A stretch of 64,000 nucleotides of DNA from CAVQBJ01 sp963710725 (GCA_963710725.1 CAVQBJ010000005.1:62001-126000); one strand, 5' to 3'; positions 24,157 to 33,401 are shown, numbered from the stretch's first letter. Notes: generated from the letters alone by a model not told the origin. Translations and numbers: made by a program.

Positions 24157-24711
24157 ATGAGCACGACGGAAGAGTTCGGCTCGCTGCGCCACCTCGCCGA
24201 GCGCTTCTATGGCGCTCTCTCGTCGGCCGGGCCCTCCTCGGCCACGGAGCAGTGGGCCCTCGAGCAGCTGCTGCCGGGCGAGCGCGACCTGTGGCGGCGC
24301 ATGTCCGGTCCGGACCGCCGTCACGCGGTGGGCGTGGCTGAGGAGTGCCTGCGGCTCTCCGCGAGCGCCGGTGTCCCCCCCACTCGAGACGTCGTCGCGG
24401 CCGCGCTGATGCACGACGTCGGCAAGATCGAGGCGGGACTCGGCACGTTCGCTCGCGTGGCCGTCACGCTCGCCGCGCTCGTCCTCGGGCGCGGCCGCCT
24501 CGCGCGGCGGACCGGAGACGAGGCGGCACTCGATTGGCGCGCGCGGGCGCGCCTCTATGTGACGCACGACCGCGTCGGCGGCGAGCTGCTGCGCTCGGCG
24601 GGCAGTGAGCCGCTCACGATCGCCTGGGCCGAACAGCACCACCTTGCCCCGGAACGGTGGACGATCGATCCCGGCGTCGGGGCGATCCTCAAGGCCGCCG
24701 ACGAGAGCTGA
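24157..24711 (+). CDS. HD-domain phosphohydrolase
   Basis: This small metal-dependent phosphohydrolase has 184 residues. The HD doublet is in ALMHDVGK (His86-Asp87), preceded by His56 in DRRHAVGVAEE and followed by the later H.. of YVTHDRVGG and a terminal Asp (LKAADES), so the metal ligands appear complete. Such stand-alone HD proteins hydrolyse nucleotides or phosphate esters; the substrate is open. There is a hydrophobic stretch at FARVAVTLAALVLGRGRLA, unusual for a soluble HD enzyme, which may bring it to the membrane. The start is ATG 24157. It converges on the DedA gene with 12 bp between stops. Confidence 0.82.
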   Translation: MSTTEEFGSLRHLAERFYGALSSAGPSSATEQWALEQLLPGERDLWRRMSGPDRRHAVGVAEECLRLSASAGVPPTRDVVAAALMHDVGKIEAGLGTFARVAVTLAALVLGRGRLARRTGDEAALDWRARARLYVTHDRVGGELLRSAGSEPLTIAWAEQHHLAPERWTIDPGVGAILKAADES

Positions 24712-24723
24712 ACGCGCCGGCGA

Positions 24724-25413
24724 TCAGAGCCCGTGGAGCGAGTGGTCCTCCGTCGGGGCGACGGTCGGGTCGACCGTCGGCTCGGTCCGTTGGTGGCGGG
24801 CGTCCGTGGCCACGGCGGCCTGGTAGGCGCGGCGGCGGTGATAGATGCCGTACGCGATGACCACGACGGCGCCGGCCGCGAGGGCATAGCCGACGATGCT
24901 GAAGCCGTGCGCGATCGATTCCCACGAGCTGCCGACGCCGTAGCCGATGAGCGCCCACGCGCCGTCCCAGATGAGCGAGCCGGCCGCGGTGAGCAGGCCG
25001 AAGCTCACGAGCGGAACCTCCGCGACCCCGGCGGGAACGGCGGCGAAGTTGCGGATGACCGGGATGAGGCGGGTACCGAACACCCCCCAGCGCTCGTGGC
25101 GCTGATACCACAGCTCGGCGCGGTCGAGGTCGGAGTGGCTGAGCAGGACGTACTTGCCGTAGCGATCGACGAACGCGCGCCCGCCGGAGCGTCCGATGAA
25201 ATAGGCGATGTAGGCGCCGACGGTCTCACCGACCGTCGCCACGACGATCACCACGGCGAGGTTGAGCTTGCCCTCCGAGGCGAGCACGCCGGCGGTGCCG
25301 AGCGTCAGCTCCGAGGACGTCGGGATGCAGCAGGACTGCAACACCGACAGGATGAAGATCGCCGCGTAGCCGGACGACGCGACGAAGCTCGTGAAGTTGA
25401 ACAGGCCGAGCAC
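24724..25413 (-). CDS. DedA-family (VTT-domain) membrane protein
   Basis: This is an integral membrane protein of 229 residues from the DedA/VTT family, members of which act as lipid (undecaprenyl-phosphate or phospholipid) flippases. It has five to six hydrophobic segments. Conserved features are GRSGGRAFVDRYGKYV (the G-x-x-x-G..YG region) and FGTRLIPVIRNFAAVPAGVAEV, with the two essential-type arginines and Pro. The C-terminal 45 residues are soluble, Thr/Pro/His-rich and poorly conserved. The start is GTG 25413. The upstream 400 bp belong to the divergent PstS-like gene. Confidence 0.9.
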   Translation of the reverse strand: MLGLFNFTSFVASSGYAAIFILSVLQSCCIPTSSELTLGTAGVLASEGKLNLAVVIVVATVGETVGAYIAYFIGRSGGRAFVDRYGKYVLLSHSDLDRAELWYQRHERWGVFGTRLIPVIRNFAAVPAGVAEVPLVSFGLLTAAGSLIWDGAWALIGYGVGSSWESIAHGFSIVGYALAAGAVVVIAYGIYHRRRAYQAAVATDARHQRTEPTVDPTVAPTEDHSLHGL

Positions 25414-25632
25414 GATGGAGGGAGCGCCGTCGTGCTCGCAGCGTGCACGGCCGGCGGAGCGTCGAAGTCTAGCGAGACGCAGAGCGGCGAGCTCGTGAGT
25501 ATCCGCTTAGTTGGCAGCAAAGACCGCGCTGCTTGATCGAGCGAACGAACGGTCGCGTTGCGCGCCGTTCGATCGCGCCGTGCCCGCGCTGGGCAGAATG
25601 AGTATTGTCTCGCTCTAGATGCCCCACAAAGT

Positions 25633-25790
25633 CAAGTTTTGCTCGCGGCTGAGCGCGTGAACAAGACGTGAAGAAACTTGCCTTACCTGGCTAAGTCACT
25701 CCAGTTCGGTATAGCATCGCGCCTGCCGGCCGCTCTGTCCGCGCTTGTCAGGTGAAGCCGGCTTGGGGGTGCACGGCGAGGCTTCACCTA
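25633..25790 (+). promoter_or_regulatory. Upstream control region of PstS-like copy 1: phased GTGAA motifs and leader hairpin
   Basis: Two GTGAA motifs at 25657 and 25668 are spaced exactly 11 bp and enclosed by the inverted repeat CAAGTTT (25633-25639) / AAACTTG (25674-25680). Further down, AGGTGAAGCC (25750-25759) and GGCTTCACCT (25780-25789) form a 10-bp hairpin with a 20-nt loop just before the ribosome site. The last part, from CACGGCGAGGCTTCACC to AGGAGAG, is shared with the leader of copy 3. Direct repeats at 11-bp spacing recall PhoP boxes, but no regulator is shown. Confidence 0.45.
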
Positions 25791-27576
25791 TTTGGCTATC
25801 CGACCAGGAGAGAAGATGCAGCCTTTCGCGAAGAGATTGTTCTCCGCAGGCACGGTGACGGTCGTGCTCGGCGTCGCCGCGCTCGGCGGCAGCGGCATCG
25901 GCATCGTGTCCACCGACACGGCGTTCGCGGCCGTTCCGCTGGGGAACGCCTGTAACCCGACCGACGGAAAGGTCGAAGGTCGCGGCGCGACCTACGAGGG
26001 AACCGACCCCCAGTTCGGTGGCACGACGTTCGGTGCCGAGTACCAGTGGTGGACGGCCTACAACAGCGAGATCTGCGGCAACACGCCGGAGTCGCCGGCC
26101 GACTACGCGCAGAACAACATGGGCACGTACAACTACACGAGCCTCAACGGCGCCGGTGCCGGGCTGTCTGCCGCCAACTGCCGCACCGACGCCTACGCCG
26201 GGAGCACGCTGCCGTATACGAACTCGCAGCTGATCCAGGGGCTCGACGGCACCCCGGGTAACTTCACCGAGACCCCGGAGTTCGCCGGCGGTTCCTGCGC
26301 GGCGAGCTCCGCCGATGACGTCCCGTCCCTGTCGGCGTTCAACTTCCCTCCGGACGCGACGACGAACCCGACCGGGACATGGCCGAATCCAGGCGGAGCC
26401 GTCGTGAACGGCACCACCATCCCGGCTGACGTCCAGGCGAACATCATGGGCTTCCCGGTGACTGGGTCCTCGGAGGCGATCGAGGCCAACCTGACCGCGG
26501 CCTCCTGTGGCGGCGGCACCACTCCGGGTCCGCTGGACTTCACGCCGCAGCAGCTGAGCGACCTGCTCGGTGGCAACATTGCCAACTGGGACAGCGCGGA
26601 GCTGCGCAACAACGGCCAGAACTCCTGGCTGTCCACCTGCAACGAGCTGGTCACGCGCGTGGTGCGTGAGGACAACTCGGGCACGACCGCGATCCTGAAG
26701 GGCTACTTCCTCAACGTCGACCCGACCCGTTCGGGCGCAACGGGGGCCTGCACCGGCAGCGGCACCGGCTCGACCGTGCAGCCGTGGTCGACCTACCAGA
26801 ACGCCACCCTGCGCAACAACAACACCTGGCCCAACAGCGGCCTGGCGAACACCGGCCCGTCGGGTAGCGTTGGCGCCCCGGCCGGCAACGGCTGCAGCGC
26901 CTATCAGAGCGGGACAACCAGCGGGGGTCCGACGGAGCTGACCACGCTGGTCAACACGCCCGGCGGTATCGGTTATGCCGATCTCAACGATGCGGTCAAC
27001 GACACGAACGGGTCGCCCCCGGTCACCGACCAGAGCGAGCTGATCCGGGCCAACCTGCAGAACGCGGCCGGGACGAACTACCAGTCGCCGCAGAAGCTCA
27101 GTGGGGCCAACTGCGACTTCACCGCGGTGACCCTGCCCGAGGGCGGCGCGGCGTCGGGCATGGTCAGTCTCGACCTCGGGAACGGGTCGACCGTCCCGCC
27201 GGACACATGGGCGAGCGACAACTCCACCCAGCACTGGAACGCGACGGACAGCGGATCGCAGTATCCGATCTGCGGCCTGGCCTTCGACCTGGTCTACACC
27301 GGCCTGAGCACCCCGTTCGGACAGGCGTCGGCGATCTCGGACCTGAGCAACGATCAGCGCCGGACGCTGTACTCCTACATCACGTTCGTCCTGTCCTCGA
27401 CCGGCCAGTCGCTGCTGGGGACCGACAACTACTCGGCTCTGCCGTCGACCTGGCTGCCGGCCATCGTCAGCGGCTTCCAAAGCAACTACTAAGCACGGCG
27501 ACGTCGCCGTTTGCAGCACGCAGAGCCTGAAGCGTCACGCAGCAACGGGAGGGAGCCGCCACCGCGGCTCCCTCCC
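25771..27576 (+). repeat. Arm 1 of a long inverted repeat (partner 43240-45030)
   Basis: The leader, the whole PstS-like gene and the terminator stem are closely similar to the opposite strand at 43240-45030. Around 26499-26650 only occasional third-position changes are seen. Similarity stops right at the end of the 27547-27576 hairpin and fades upstream of about 25771. A few internal stretches (around 26280-26350 and 26800-26930) differ. The arms are inverted and about 16 kb apart. Confidence 0.8.
25816..27492 (+). CDS. Exported PstS-like substrate-binding protein, copy 1
   Basis: This secreted protein of 558 residues has a PstS/PBP-II-like binding fold. ATG 25816 follows AGGAGAG; the signal peptide ends around AFA-AV (residue 38) and there is no lipobox, so it is released or bound non-covalently. 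The PstS-like features are NCRTDAYAGSTLPYTNSQL, LSDLLGGNIANWDSAELRNN (the 'I..G.I.NW....I' motif, residues about 245-265) and VTRVVREDNSGTTAILKGYF (the phosphate-protein 'R.D.SGTT' motif near 280-297). It is nearly twice PstS length, with Thr/Asn/Gly-rich inserts. No pstC, pstA or pstB lies nearby, so a transport role is doubtful. Closely similar copies lie at 27847 and 43322. Confidence 0.82.
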   Translation: MQPFAKRLFSAGTVTVVLGVAALGGSGIGIVSTDTAFAAVPLGNACNPTDGKVEGRGATYEGTDPQFGGTTFGAEYQWWTAYNSEICGNTPESPADYAQNNMGTYNYTSLNGAGAGLSAANCRTDAYAGSTLPYTNSQLIQGLDGTPGNFTETPEFAGGSCAASSADDVPSLSAFNFPPDATTNPTGTWPNPGGAVVNGTTIPADVQANIMGFPVTGSSEAIEANLTAASCGGGTTPGPLDFTPQQLSDLLGGNIANWDSAELRNNGQNSWLSTCNELVTRVVREDNSGTTAILKGYFLNVDPTRSGATGACTGSGTGSTVQPWSTYQNATLRNNNTWPNSGLANTGPSGSVGAPAGNGCSAYQSGTTSGGPTELTTLVNTPGGIGYADLNDAVNDTNGSPPVTDQSELIRANLQNAAGTNYQSPQKLSGANCDFTAVTLPEGGAASGMVSLDLGNGSTVPPDTWASDNSTQHWNATDSGSQYPICGLAFDLVYTGLSTPFGQASAISDLSNDQRRTLYSYITFVLSSTGQSLLGTDNYSALPSTWLPAIVSGFQSNY

Positions 27577-27583
27577 TCTTTTT
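27547..27583 (+). terminator. Strong intrinsic terminator of PstS-like copy 1
   Basis: A perfect 13-bp stem GGGAGGGAGCCGC / GCGGCTCCCTCCC (27547-27559 and 27564-27576) with loop CACC is followed by TCTTTTT. This is the clearest Rho-independent terminator in the window. The same stem, without the T-run, follows copy 3. Confidence 0.92.
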
Positions 27584-27846
27584 GCCACGAAGGGATTTCG
27601 GGCGTGTTCGAGAACAACGCGGTTGAGCCGACGCGGGACGTCATGCCTTCGCTCGAGAGGCACTCGATCGCGTCGGTGGGGGTCGTTCGCCCAACAGACG
27701 AGGCTGCGGTTCGACGTTCGTCAAGGGGTGTGCGGCTGCACGCCACCCGAGCTGGAAAAGGAGCTGCCGCGCGCCGTCGTGACGCTGTGGGCGAGCGCGG
27801 TGCCAGATCTCAGAGAACGTATTCGCTATCCGACATGGGAGAGAAG
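27584..27846 (+). other. Leader/intergenic region of PstS-like copy 2
   Basis: Downstream of the terminator are 263 bp without a supported gene. The last 25 bp (GTATTCGCTATCCGAC...GGAGAGAAG) match the pre-start leader of copies 1 and 3 (TATTTGGCTATCCGAC...AGGAGAG), so the core promoter/leader element is conserved in all three copies, but the 10-bp hairpin seen at copy 1 is not. Confidence 0.45.
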
Positions 27847-29478
27847 ATGCAGCCCAACGTGAAGAGATGGCTCAGCGCTGGTGCGCTGACTGGAGTGCTC
27901 GGCATTGCCGTCGTTGCCAGCGGCATCATGTCGGTCGGCACGGCGGCGGCCGCCGTCCCCCAGGGGAACGCCTGCCAGCCCAACGACGGAAAGATCGAAG
28001 GCCGCGGCTCGATCTATCAGGGCAGCGCCCTCAGCATCGGAGGCTCCCAGGGTGCGCTCCAGAACGCCTTGTGGGCGGGTTACAACGCCGCTCTGTGCGG
28101 CAATACGCCAACCTCAGATACGTCCGGCGACAACATGGGCACCTACAACTACACGCCGCCCCTCACGTGGAACGCCGACGGGCTGGTGGCGACCAACTGT
28201 CGCACCGACGCCTACGCCGGCACCGACCTGCCGTACACGAACTCACAGCTGGTGGCGGGACTCGACGGCCCTCCGGGGAGCGCGGCGAGCGACCCGTCGA
28301 TCGGCTGCCCACCCCTCGAGATCCCAGCCCTGTCGGCCTACAACTTCCCACCCGACGCCACGACGAATCCGACCGGTGTCTGGCCGAATCCGGGTGGCGC
28401 CGTCGTGAACGGGACCACCGTCCCGGCCGACATCGAGGCGAACGTCATGTCCTTCCCGATCGCTGGCTACTCGGTAGCCATCGAGGTGAACCTGACCTCG
28501 GCCGACTGCGGAGGCGACGCGACCGGCCCGCTCGATTTCACGCCGCTGCAGCTGAGCGACCTGATGGGCGGCAACATCCTCAACTGGAACGACGCGGAGC
28601 TGCGCAACAACGGCCAAAACGCCTGGCTGGCGAACTGCGACGAATCGGTCACACGCGTCGTACCGCTCGACAACTCCGGCATCACCGCGAGCCTCAAAGG
28701 CTACTTCCTCGATTTCGATCCCAGCCGCGTGAATGCGACCTCGCCGACGGGCTGCGATCCAAGCCCTTGGTCGAACTACGACTCCCCCACCCTCGCCAAC
28801 AACGACGTCTGGCCCAACTCGGGCCTCGGGAACGACCCGGGCCCGTTCGGCGGCCTCGGTGCCGAAGCCGGCAACGGATGCAGTGCGTACGAGTCCCCCG
28901 GTGGCACCGGGAGTCCTGCGCTCCTCCAGTTGCTCGTGAGCCAGCCCGGCGGCGTCGGCTATGCCGACCTGGCCGACAGCGCCAACGACACGACCGAACC
29001 CGGCGGCGGGACCCTCGACCAGGCTGAGCTCGTCAGGGCGAACGTGGAGAACGCGGCCGCGACGAACTACCAGTCGCCCCAGAAACTCAGTGGAGCCAAC
29101 TGCGACTTCACCGCGCTCAGCCTGCCCGAGGGAGGCGCGTCGACCGGCATGGTCGGTCTCGACATCGGCGGCGGCAGTATCCCGGCCGACACGTGGGCGG
29201 ATGACAACTCGCCCAACCACGAGAACGCGACAGGCATGGGCTCGGCGTATCCGATCTGCGGTCTCATGTTCGAGCTCGTCTACACGGGCTTGAGCGCTCC
29301 ATTCGGGACCCCGTCGGCGATCTCCGACCTGACCAACGATCAGCGACGGACGCTGTACTCGTACGTGCTGTTCAGTCTGTCGTCGACCGGGCAGAGCTTG
29401 CTGACGCAGAACGACTACGCCTCGCTGCCGCCGACGTGGTCGCCGGCGATCGTCAGTGGCTTCGAGGCGAACTACTAG
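27847..29478 (+). CDS. Exported PstS-like substrate-binding protein, copy 2 (divergent)
   Basis: This is the second member of the family, 543 residues, from ATG 27847 after GGGAGAG. It has a signal peptide MQPNVKRWLS... ending TAAAA-VPQG. It keeps the family landmarks: NCRTDAYAGTDLPYTNSQL, LSDLMGGNILNWNDAELRNN and VTRVVPLDNSGITASLKGYF. In the last motif SGTT has become SGIT, and the Arg-Glu-Asp of the binding loop has become Pro-Leu-Asp. It also shares with copies 1 and 3 the C-terminal block QSPQKLSGANCDFTA, the QRRTLYSY block and the final SGFEANY. It is clearly more divergent than copies 1 and 3 are from each other. The altered loop suggests a different ligand. Confidence 0.8.
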   Translation: MQPNVKRWLSAGALTGVLGIAVVASGIMSVGTAAAAVPQGNACQPNDGKIEGRGSIYQGSALSIGGSQGALQNALWAGYNAALCGNTPTSDTSGDNMGTYNYTPPLTWNADGLVATNCRTDAYAGTDLPYTNSQLVAGLDGPPGSAASDPSIGCPPLEIPALSAYNFPPDATTNPTGVWPNPGGAVVNGTTVPADIEANVMSFPIAGYSVAIEVNLTSADCGGDATGPLDFTPLQLSDLMGGNILNWNDAELRNNGQNAWLANCDESVTRVVPLDNSGITASLKGYFLDFDPSRVNATSPTGCDPSPWSNYDSPTLANNDVWPNSGLGNDPGPFGGLGAEAGNGCSAYESPGGTGSPALLQLLVSQPGGVGYADLADSANDTTEPGGGTLDQAELVRANVENAAATNYQSPQKLSGANCDFTALSLPEGGASTGMVGLDIGGGSIPADTWADDNSPNHENATGMGSAYPICGLMFELVYTGLSAPFGTPSAISDLTNDQRRTLYSYVLFSLSSTGQSLLTQNDYASLPPTWSPAIVSGFEANY

Positions 29479-29506
29479 ACCGCGTCGCCAAGCCGCCGAG
29501 GCTGAT

Positions 29507-29533
29507 CGGGCCCGCGCGCCGAGCGCGGGCCCG
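29507..29533. terminator. Strong bidirectional hairpin between convergent genes
   Basis: CGGGCCCGCGC / GCGCGGGCCCG, an 11-bp perfect stem with 5-nt loop GCCGA, sits between the stop of PstS-like copy 2 (29478) and the stop of the convergent beta-helix/HYR gene (29540). It can serve both strands. Confidence 0.65.
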
Positions 29534-29539
29534 CGCGGG

Positions 29540-32443
29540 TCAGCCGAAGGTGACCGTCTTGGTGGCCGTCTTGCCGCCGGCCTCGACGATCTTCAGCTCG
29601 AGCGTGTGATGCTTGTGCGTGTCGGCGATACCGGCGCCGTCGAGCTTCAGCGTGACCGTCACATCCTTGCCGCCGCTCACCGTCACGGTGTGCTTGGCGT
29701 AGACGGTCCTGCCGGCCCTGCCGGTGGGCACGAGCTCGACGGTCAACGGGCACCGCTTCGACTTGCCGGCGCAGACGACCACGATCGTGGCCGTGTTGCC
29801 CTTGATCTTGGCCGAGCGGATGGTGATCGTGCCCGCCGTCTTGGTGGTGCTGCCCTTCACGCCGCCGCTCGCCGTCGTGGTCGTCGTGGTCGTCGTCGAC
29901 GTCGTGCTAGTGGTCGACGCGGCCGAGCTGACGCTCGACGACGAGGAGGTCGTCGTGCTCGGCGGCGTATACGCGGTCACGGTGATCGTGAACTGGGCCG
30001 AGGCCGAGTTGCCGTGCGCGTCGGTCGCCGTGCAGGTGACGGTCGTCGTGCCGACCGGGAACTCCGAGCCGGAGGCCGGGGTGCAGGTCGGGGTCAGTGC
30101 GCCGTCGACGAGGTCGGTGGCGCTCGCGGTGAAGCTCACCGGCGCCCCCGAGGCGCTCGTCGGCGCGACCGTCATCGGGGCGGGGACGTTCACGACCGGG
30201 TCGGTGGTGTCGGTCACCGTCACGGTGAAGGAGATCGTGCCGCTGCCGTGGTTGTCGGTGTAGGGGCAGGTCACGGGCGTCGGGCCGACCGCGAAGGTCG
30301 AGTCGGCCGCCGGGGAGCAGCTGGCGACATCAACCTTGACCGAGTCGGAGCTCTGTACGGGGTCGGTCGCCGTCACGGTGTAGTTGACGATCGCTCCCGT
30401 CGGGCCCGTGGCCGCGGCGGTCGTGCTAGAGGCGTTGACCGTCGGGGGGTCGGTGATCGTCACGGTGAAGCTCACCGGCGTCGCGGAGTTGCCGGCGTGG
30501 TCCTTGGCCTTGCAGGTCACCGTGGTAGGACCGCCGATCGGAAAGACCGTCGTGCCCGAGATCACGCTGCCCGACGCGTCGGTGCAGGTCACCGGGTCGG
30601 TGCCGTCGACGAGGTCGGTCGCCGTCGCGCTGAAGGTCGCCGTGGCGCCCGCGACAGTCGTGGCCGGCGTCGTGACGTTCCCGATCGGCGCGATCACCGG
30701 CGGAGTCAGGTCAGTGACGTCGACGGTGAAGATCACCGCCGTCGCCTTCAGCCCCAATGTGTCGGTGGCGTTGCAGGTCACCGTGGTGGTGCCAACCCGG
30801 AAGACCGTGGTCCCCGACGTCACGGTCCCGGACGAGTCGGTGCAGGTGACCGGATCGGTGCCGTCGACGAGGTCGGTCGCCGTCGCACTGAAGGTCGCCG
30901 TCGCGCCCGACGGGCCCGTGGCCGGGGTGGTCACGTTGGCGATCGGGGCGATGACGGGCGGCGACTCGTCCTTCACGGTCACCTGGAAGGACTTCGTCGC
31001 CGTGTTGTCGAAGCTGTCGGTGGCCGTGCAGGTCACCGTCGTGGCCCCGATCGGGAACACCGTCGTGCCCGACGTGACGGGGCCCGACGGGTCCGTGCAG
31101 GTCACCGGGAGCGAGTTGCCGCCGGAGTCCTTGGCCGACACCGTGTAGTCGACGACCGCGCCCTTCGCGCTGGTCGCGGCCACGGTCATATTGGCCGGCA
31201 CGGTGATCGTCGGAGGCGCGCTCAGGTCGAGCGTGACCGTGAAGCTGCCCGTGCCGGTGTTGCCGAACGCGTCGGTGCCGGTGCACCTCACGGTGTTCGG
31301 CCCGATGGAGAACGACGCCGTCTGGGGTCCGATGCCCGGCTGGCTGTTGGACGGCGTGCACGTCGAGGTCACCGGCGACGCGTCGTCGGTCCATGTCGGG
31401 GTGTAGGTTTCGGTCGCCCCCGACGAGTCCGTGGTCTGGTCAGTGATATTCGCCGTCGTGAACGCCGGCGTGAGCTTCGTGGTCTGCACGGCGCCGATGT
31501 CGCACCCGCTCGCGGGCTTCGCGAATCCTCGCTGGTCGGTCGCTGGGGCCGCGGCGCAGTCGGCCGCGCCGATCGCCGGGCTTCCCGTCTCCGGGGGGTC
31601 GGTCGGCGTCGCCCCGCCGTAGGCCGTCGAGGGAAACGCGTTGAGCTTCGCGTTCTTGTCGCTCAGTGCGCCGACGCCGCAACTGCCGTCGTCGTCGAGG
31701 CTGTCGGTGCTCGAGTTCGCGTGCGCCGTGCAGTCAGACCCGGTGTTCCCGGCGACGACCGTGTTGACGAGCGTCAGCGTCCCCTGGGCGTTGTCGATGC
31801 CGCCGAGCCCGTTCTGCGTCACGGTGTCGTTGGTGAGCGTCGCCGTGCCAAGGTCCTCCAGGCCGACGGTGTTGACGGCGGCGATGAGCGTCGAGTCGAC
31901 GAAGTCACCGGTGGCTCCCTGCTCGACCGTGACCGCCCCTGCGTTGCCCTCGGCGGTGAACCCATCGGTGTCGAGCGTCCCGAAATCGTCGACCGAGGCA
32001 TTTGCGTTGGAACCACCACCGGCATTCACCACGGCGAGATTCTCGATGTGGGCCGTCGCTCCGGACGCTACCGAGATGACCGGGTTGAAGGTCGGATTGA
32101 TGGCCGCGCCGCCGATCTGGACTCCGCTGCCGATCACATTCGCGACCGGCGCCGGTGTCCCCTCGAGCGTGATCCCGCTCGAGTTGGTCAGGCTGAGCGT
32201 CGACTTGGGGGTGTAGTTGCCGGGCGCGATGGAGATCGTGTTCGCGCCCGCCGTCGTGTTGGCGCAGGTGACGGCGTTGACAAGCGTGTAGACCGACTCC
32301 GAACACCCCGGCGGCGTGGCGGCGTCGGGTGTGACGGTGAAGGTCGCCGCGTTCGCGCCGGCGGCGCCGCTGAGTCCCATGACCAGTGTCGCCGCCAGGA
32401 CGACGGGCACTTGTACAAGCGGCTTCAAGCTGAATCGCCTCAT
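29540..32443 (-). CDS. Secreted beta-helix/multi-HYR-domain surface protein
   Basis: This large exported protein has 967 residues. ATG 32443 gives the signal peptide MRRFSLKPLVQVPVVLAATLV...ANA; a longer frame upstream adds nothing recognisable. Residues about 30-330 form a right-handed parallel beta-helix like secreted polymorphic repeat proteins, closed by the motif CDIGAVQ. Then come about six HYR/Ig-like modules of 80-90 residues, each with the pattern G....V.[FY]..[ST]A.D..G....VTC.P.SG..FP.G.T.V.CTATD..GN. A Ser/Thr linker and a C-terminal beta domain (IRSAKIKGNTATIVVVCAGK...) end the protein. It likely mediates adhesion or cell-surface structure. It is the last gene of a five-gene run of exported proteins. 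Confidence 0.82.
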   Translation of the reverse strand: MRRFSLKPLVQVPVVLAATLVMGLSGAAGANAATFTVTPDAATPPGCSESVYTLVNAVTCANTTAGANTISIAPGNYTPKSTLSLTNSSGITLEGTPAPVANVIGSGVQIGGAAINPTFNPVISVASGATAHIENLAVVNAGGGSNANASVDDFGTLDTDGFTAEGNAGAVTVEQGATGDFVDSTLIAAVNTVGLEDLGTATLTNDTVTQNGLGGIDNAQGTLTLVNTVVAGNTGSDCTAHANSSTDSLDDDGSCGVGALSDKNAKLNAFPSTAYGGATPTDPPETGSPAIGAADCAAAPATDQRGFAKPASGCDIGAVQTTKLTPAFTTANITDQTTDSSGATETYTPTWTDDASPVTSTCTPSNSQPGIGPQTASFSIGPNTVRCTGTDAFGNTGTGSFTVTLDLSAPPTITVPANMTVAATSAKGAVVDYTVSAKDSGGNSLPVTCTDPSGPVTSGTTVFPIGATTVTCTATDSFDNTATKSFQVTVKDESPPVIAPIANVTTPATGPSGATATFSATATDLVDGTDPVTCTDSSGTVTSGTTVFRVGTTTVTCNATDTLGLKATAVIFTVDVTDLTPPVIAPIGNVTTPATTVAGATATFSATATDLVDGTDPVTCTDASGSVISGTTVFPIGGPTTVTCKAKDHAGNSATPVSFTVTITDPPTVNASSTTAAATGPTGAIVNYTVTATDPVQSSDSVKVDVASCSPAADSTFAVGPTPVTCPYTDNHGSGTISFTVTVTDTTDPVVNVPAPMTVAPTSASGAPVSFTASATDLVDGALTPTCTPASGSEFPVGTTTVTCTATDAHGNSASAQFTITVTAYTPPSTTTSSSSSVSSAASTTSTTSTTTTTTTTASGGVKGSTTKTAGTITIRSAKIKGNTATIVVVCAGKSKRCPLTVELVPTGRAGRTVYAKHTVTVSGGKDVTVTLKLDGAGIADTHKHHTLELKIVEAGGKTATKTVTFG

Positions 32444-32575
32444 GGGTCTCCTCGGTCGGGGTAGAACACGCGCAAGCCGATGAGGCGCCGGCGCGGCGCC
32501 TGGGGCAAGCCGCGGGGAGTATGTGTCAACGGTGGTCGGATGTGCAAGCGAGGTCACAGCCTCGTCACACCAACG

Positions 32576-33343
32576 TCAACGAAGTGTGAAGCCCGTGTGT
32601 ACGTTGGCGACGTGGTGGCCCGACATGAGCAGCGGACCCGTCATCGCGTAGTTGCCGGCCGGCAGCGTTCCGTTGAGGCTGTAGACCGGCGCGTCCACCG
32701 TCGCTCCAGGCACGATGTTGATCGGCGAGACCGAGGCGTTGGCGCCGGCGCGCCCGCTCTTGAAATAGAGCGATCCGCCGCTCGACGCGAGCGTGTTGCC
32801 GGTGTTCGTGATCGCCAGCGCAACGCTCCCGGACCGGTGGTTGCCACGAACGACGACGCCGACGACGCGGGCGCCATACCGCGCGTGCACAGGGGTGACG
32901 CGCAGCGACCCGATGAGGCGGTACCCGAAGTTCACCGCGCCGGGAAGGACGCTCCGCTTCGTCGGCAGCGCCACGACATCGACGTTCGCGTATACGGAGC
33001 CCTGCGCCGGCACCTTCACCAGGCTGAGGGAGATCACCTTGGAGCTTCCCGGACCCAGCGTGAAGGAGCTCGCGCTCACGCGAACGTCGCTCACCGACAC
33101 CGATTGGTTGGGCGAGGCCAACCCGGTCGGGCCCTGCAGCCAGGGATGCACGCTCACGCTCGTCTTCAGGGTCTGCGCCGTTCCGTTGGCCACGGTCATC
33201 GAGCCGATGCCCCCCACGGCCGCGACGTGAGTGAGCAGGGGCGGCGACAGCGAGACACTGCCGCTGCCCGACGCGAGCGCGCTCGTGACGCCGAGGGCCG
33301 CGACGGACAGGGCGAGGGCGGTTGCTGCGTGGCGTGGTCTCAC
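32576..33343 (-). CDS. Exported Ig-like/pilus-chaperone-like protein
   Basis: This secreted beta-sandwich protein has 255 residues. The start is GTG 33343, set by AGGAGG 9 nt upstream; it yields the signal peptide VRPRHAATALALSVAALGVTSALASGSG. The mature part has two Ig-like halves. The first half (GTAQTLKTSVSVHPWLQG ... SSKVISLSLVKVPAQGSVYANVDVVA) resembles fimbrial-chaperone or DUF916/WxL-type domains. The second half is NRSGSVALAITNTGNTLASSGG-like, a CARDB-type 'ITNTGN' domain. No membrane anchor or lipobox is seen. It is cotranscribed with other exported proteins and may act as a periplasmic/surface assembly factor, but this is inferred from fold and neighbourhood only. Confidence 0.7.
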   Translation of the reverse strand: MRPRHAATALALSVAALGVTSALASGSGSVSLSPPLLTHVAAVGGIGSMTVANGTAQTLKTSVSVHPWLQGPTGLASPNQSVSVSDVRVSASSFTLGPGSSKVISLSLVKVPAQGSVYANVDVVALPTKRSVLPGAVNFGYRLIGSLRVTPVHARYGARVVGVVVRGNHRSGSVALAITNTGNTLASSGGSLYFKSGRAGANASVSPINIVPGATVDAPVYSLNGTLPAGNYAMTGPLLMSGHHVANVHTGFTLR

Positions 33344-33401
33344 GTGTGTGGGCCTCCTGAAGGCGGGGTTGCGAGCGGTTGGCCTGAGCATGACGGCTCG
33401 G

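Noticed and set aside
29456..32464. Very long open frame on the plus strand opposite the beta-helix/HYR gene
   Set aside because: It encodes only Arg/Gly/Ala/His-rich low-complexity sequence without domains or signal peptide, the usual shadow of a high-GC gene on the other strand.
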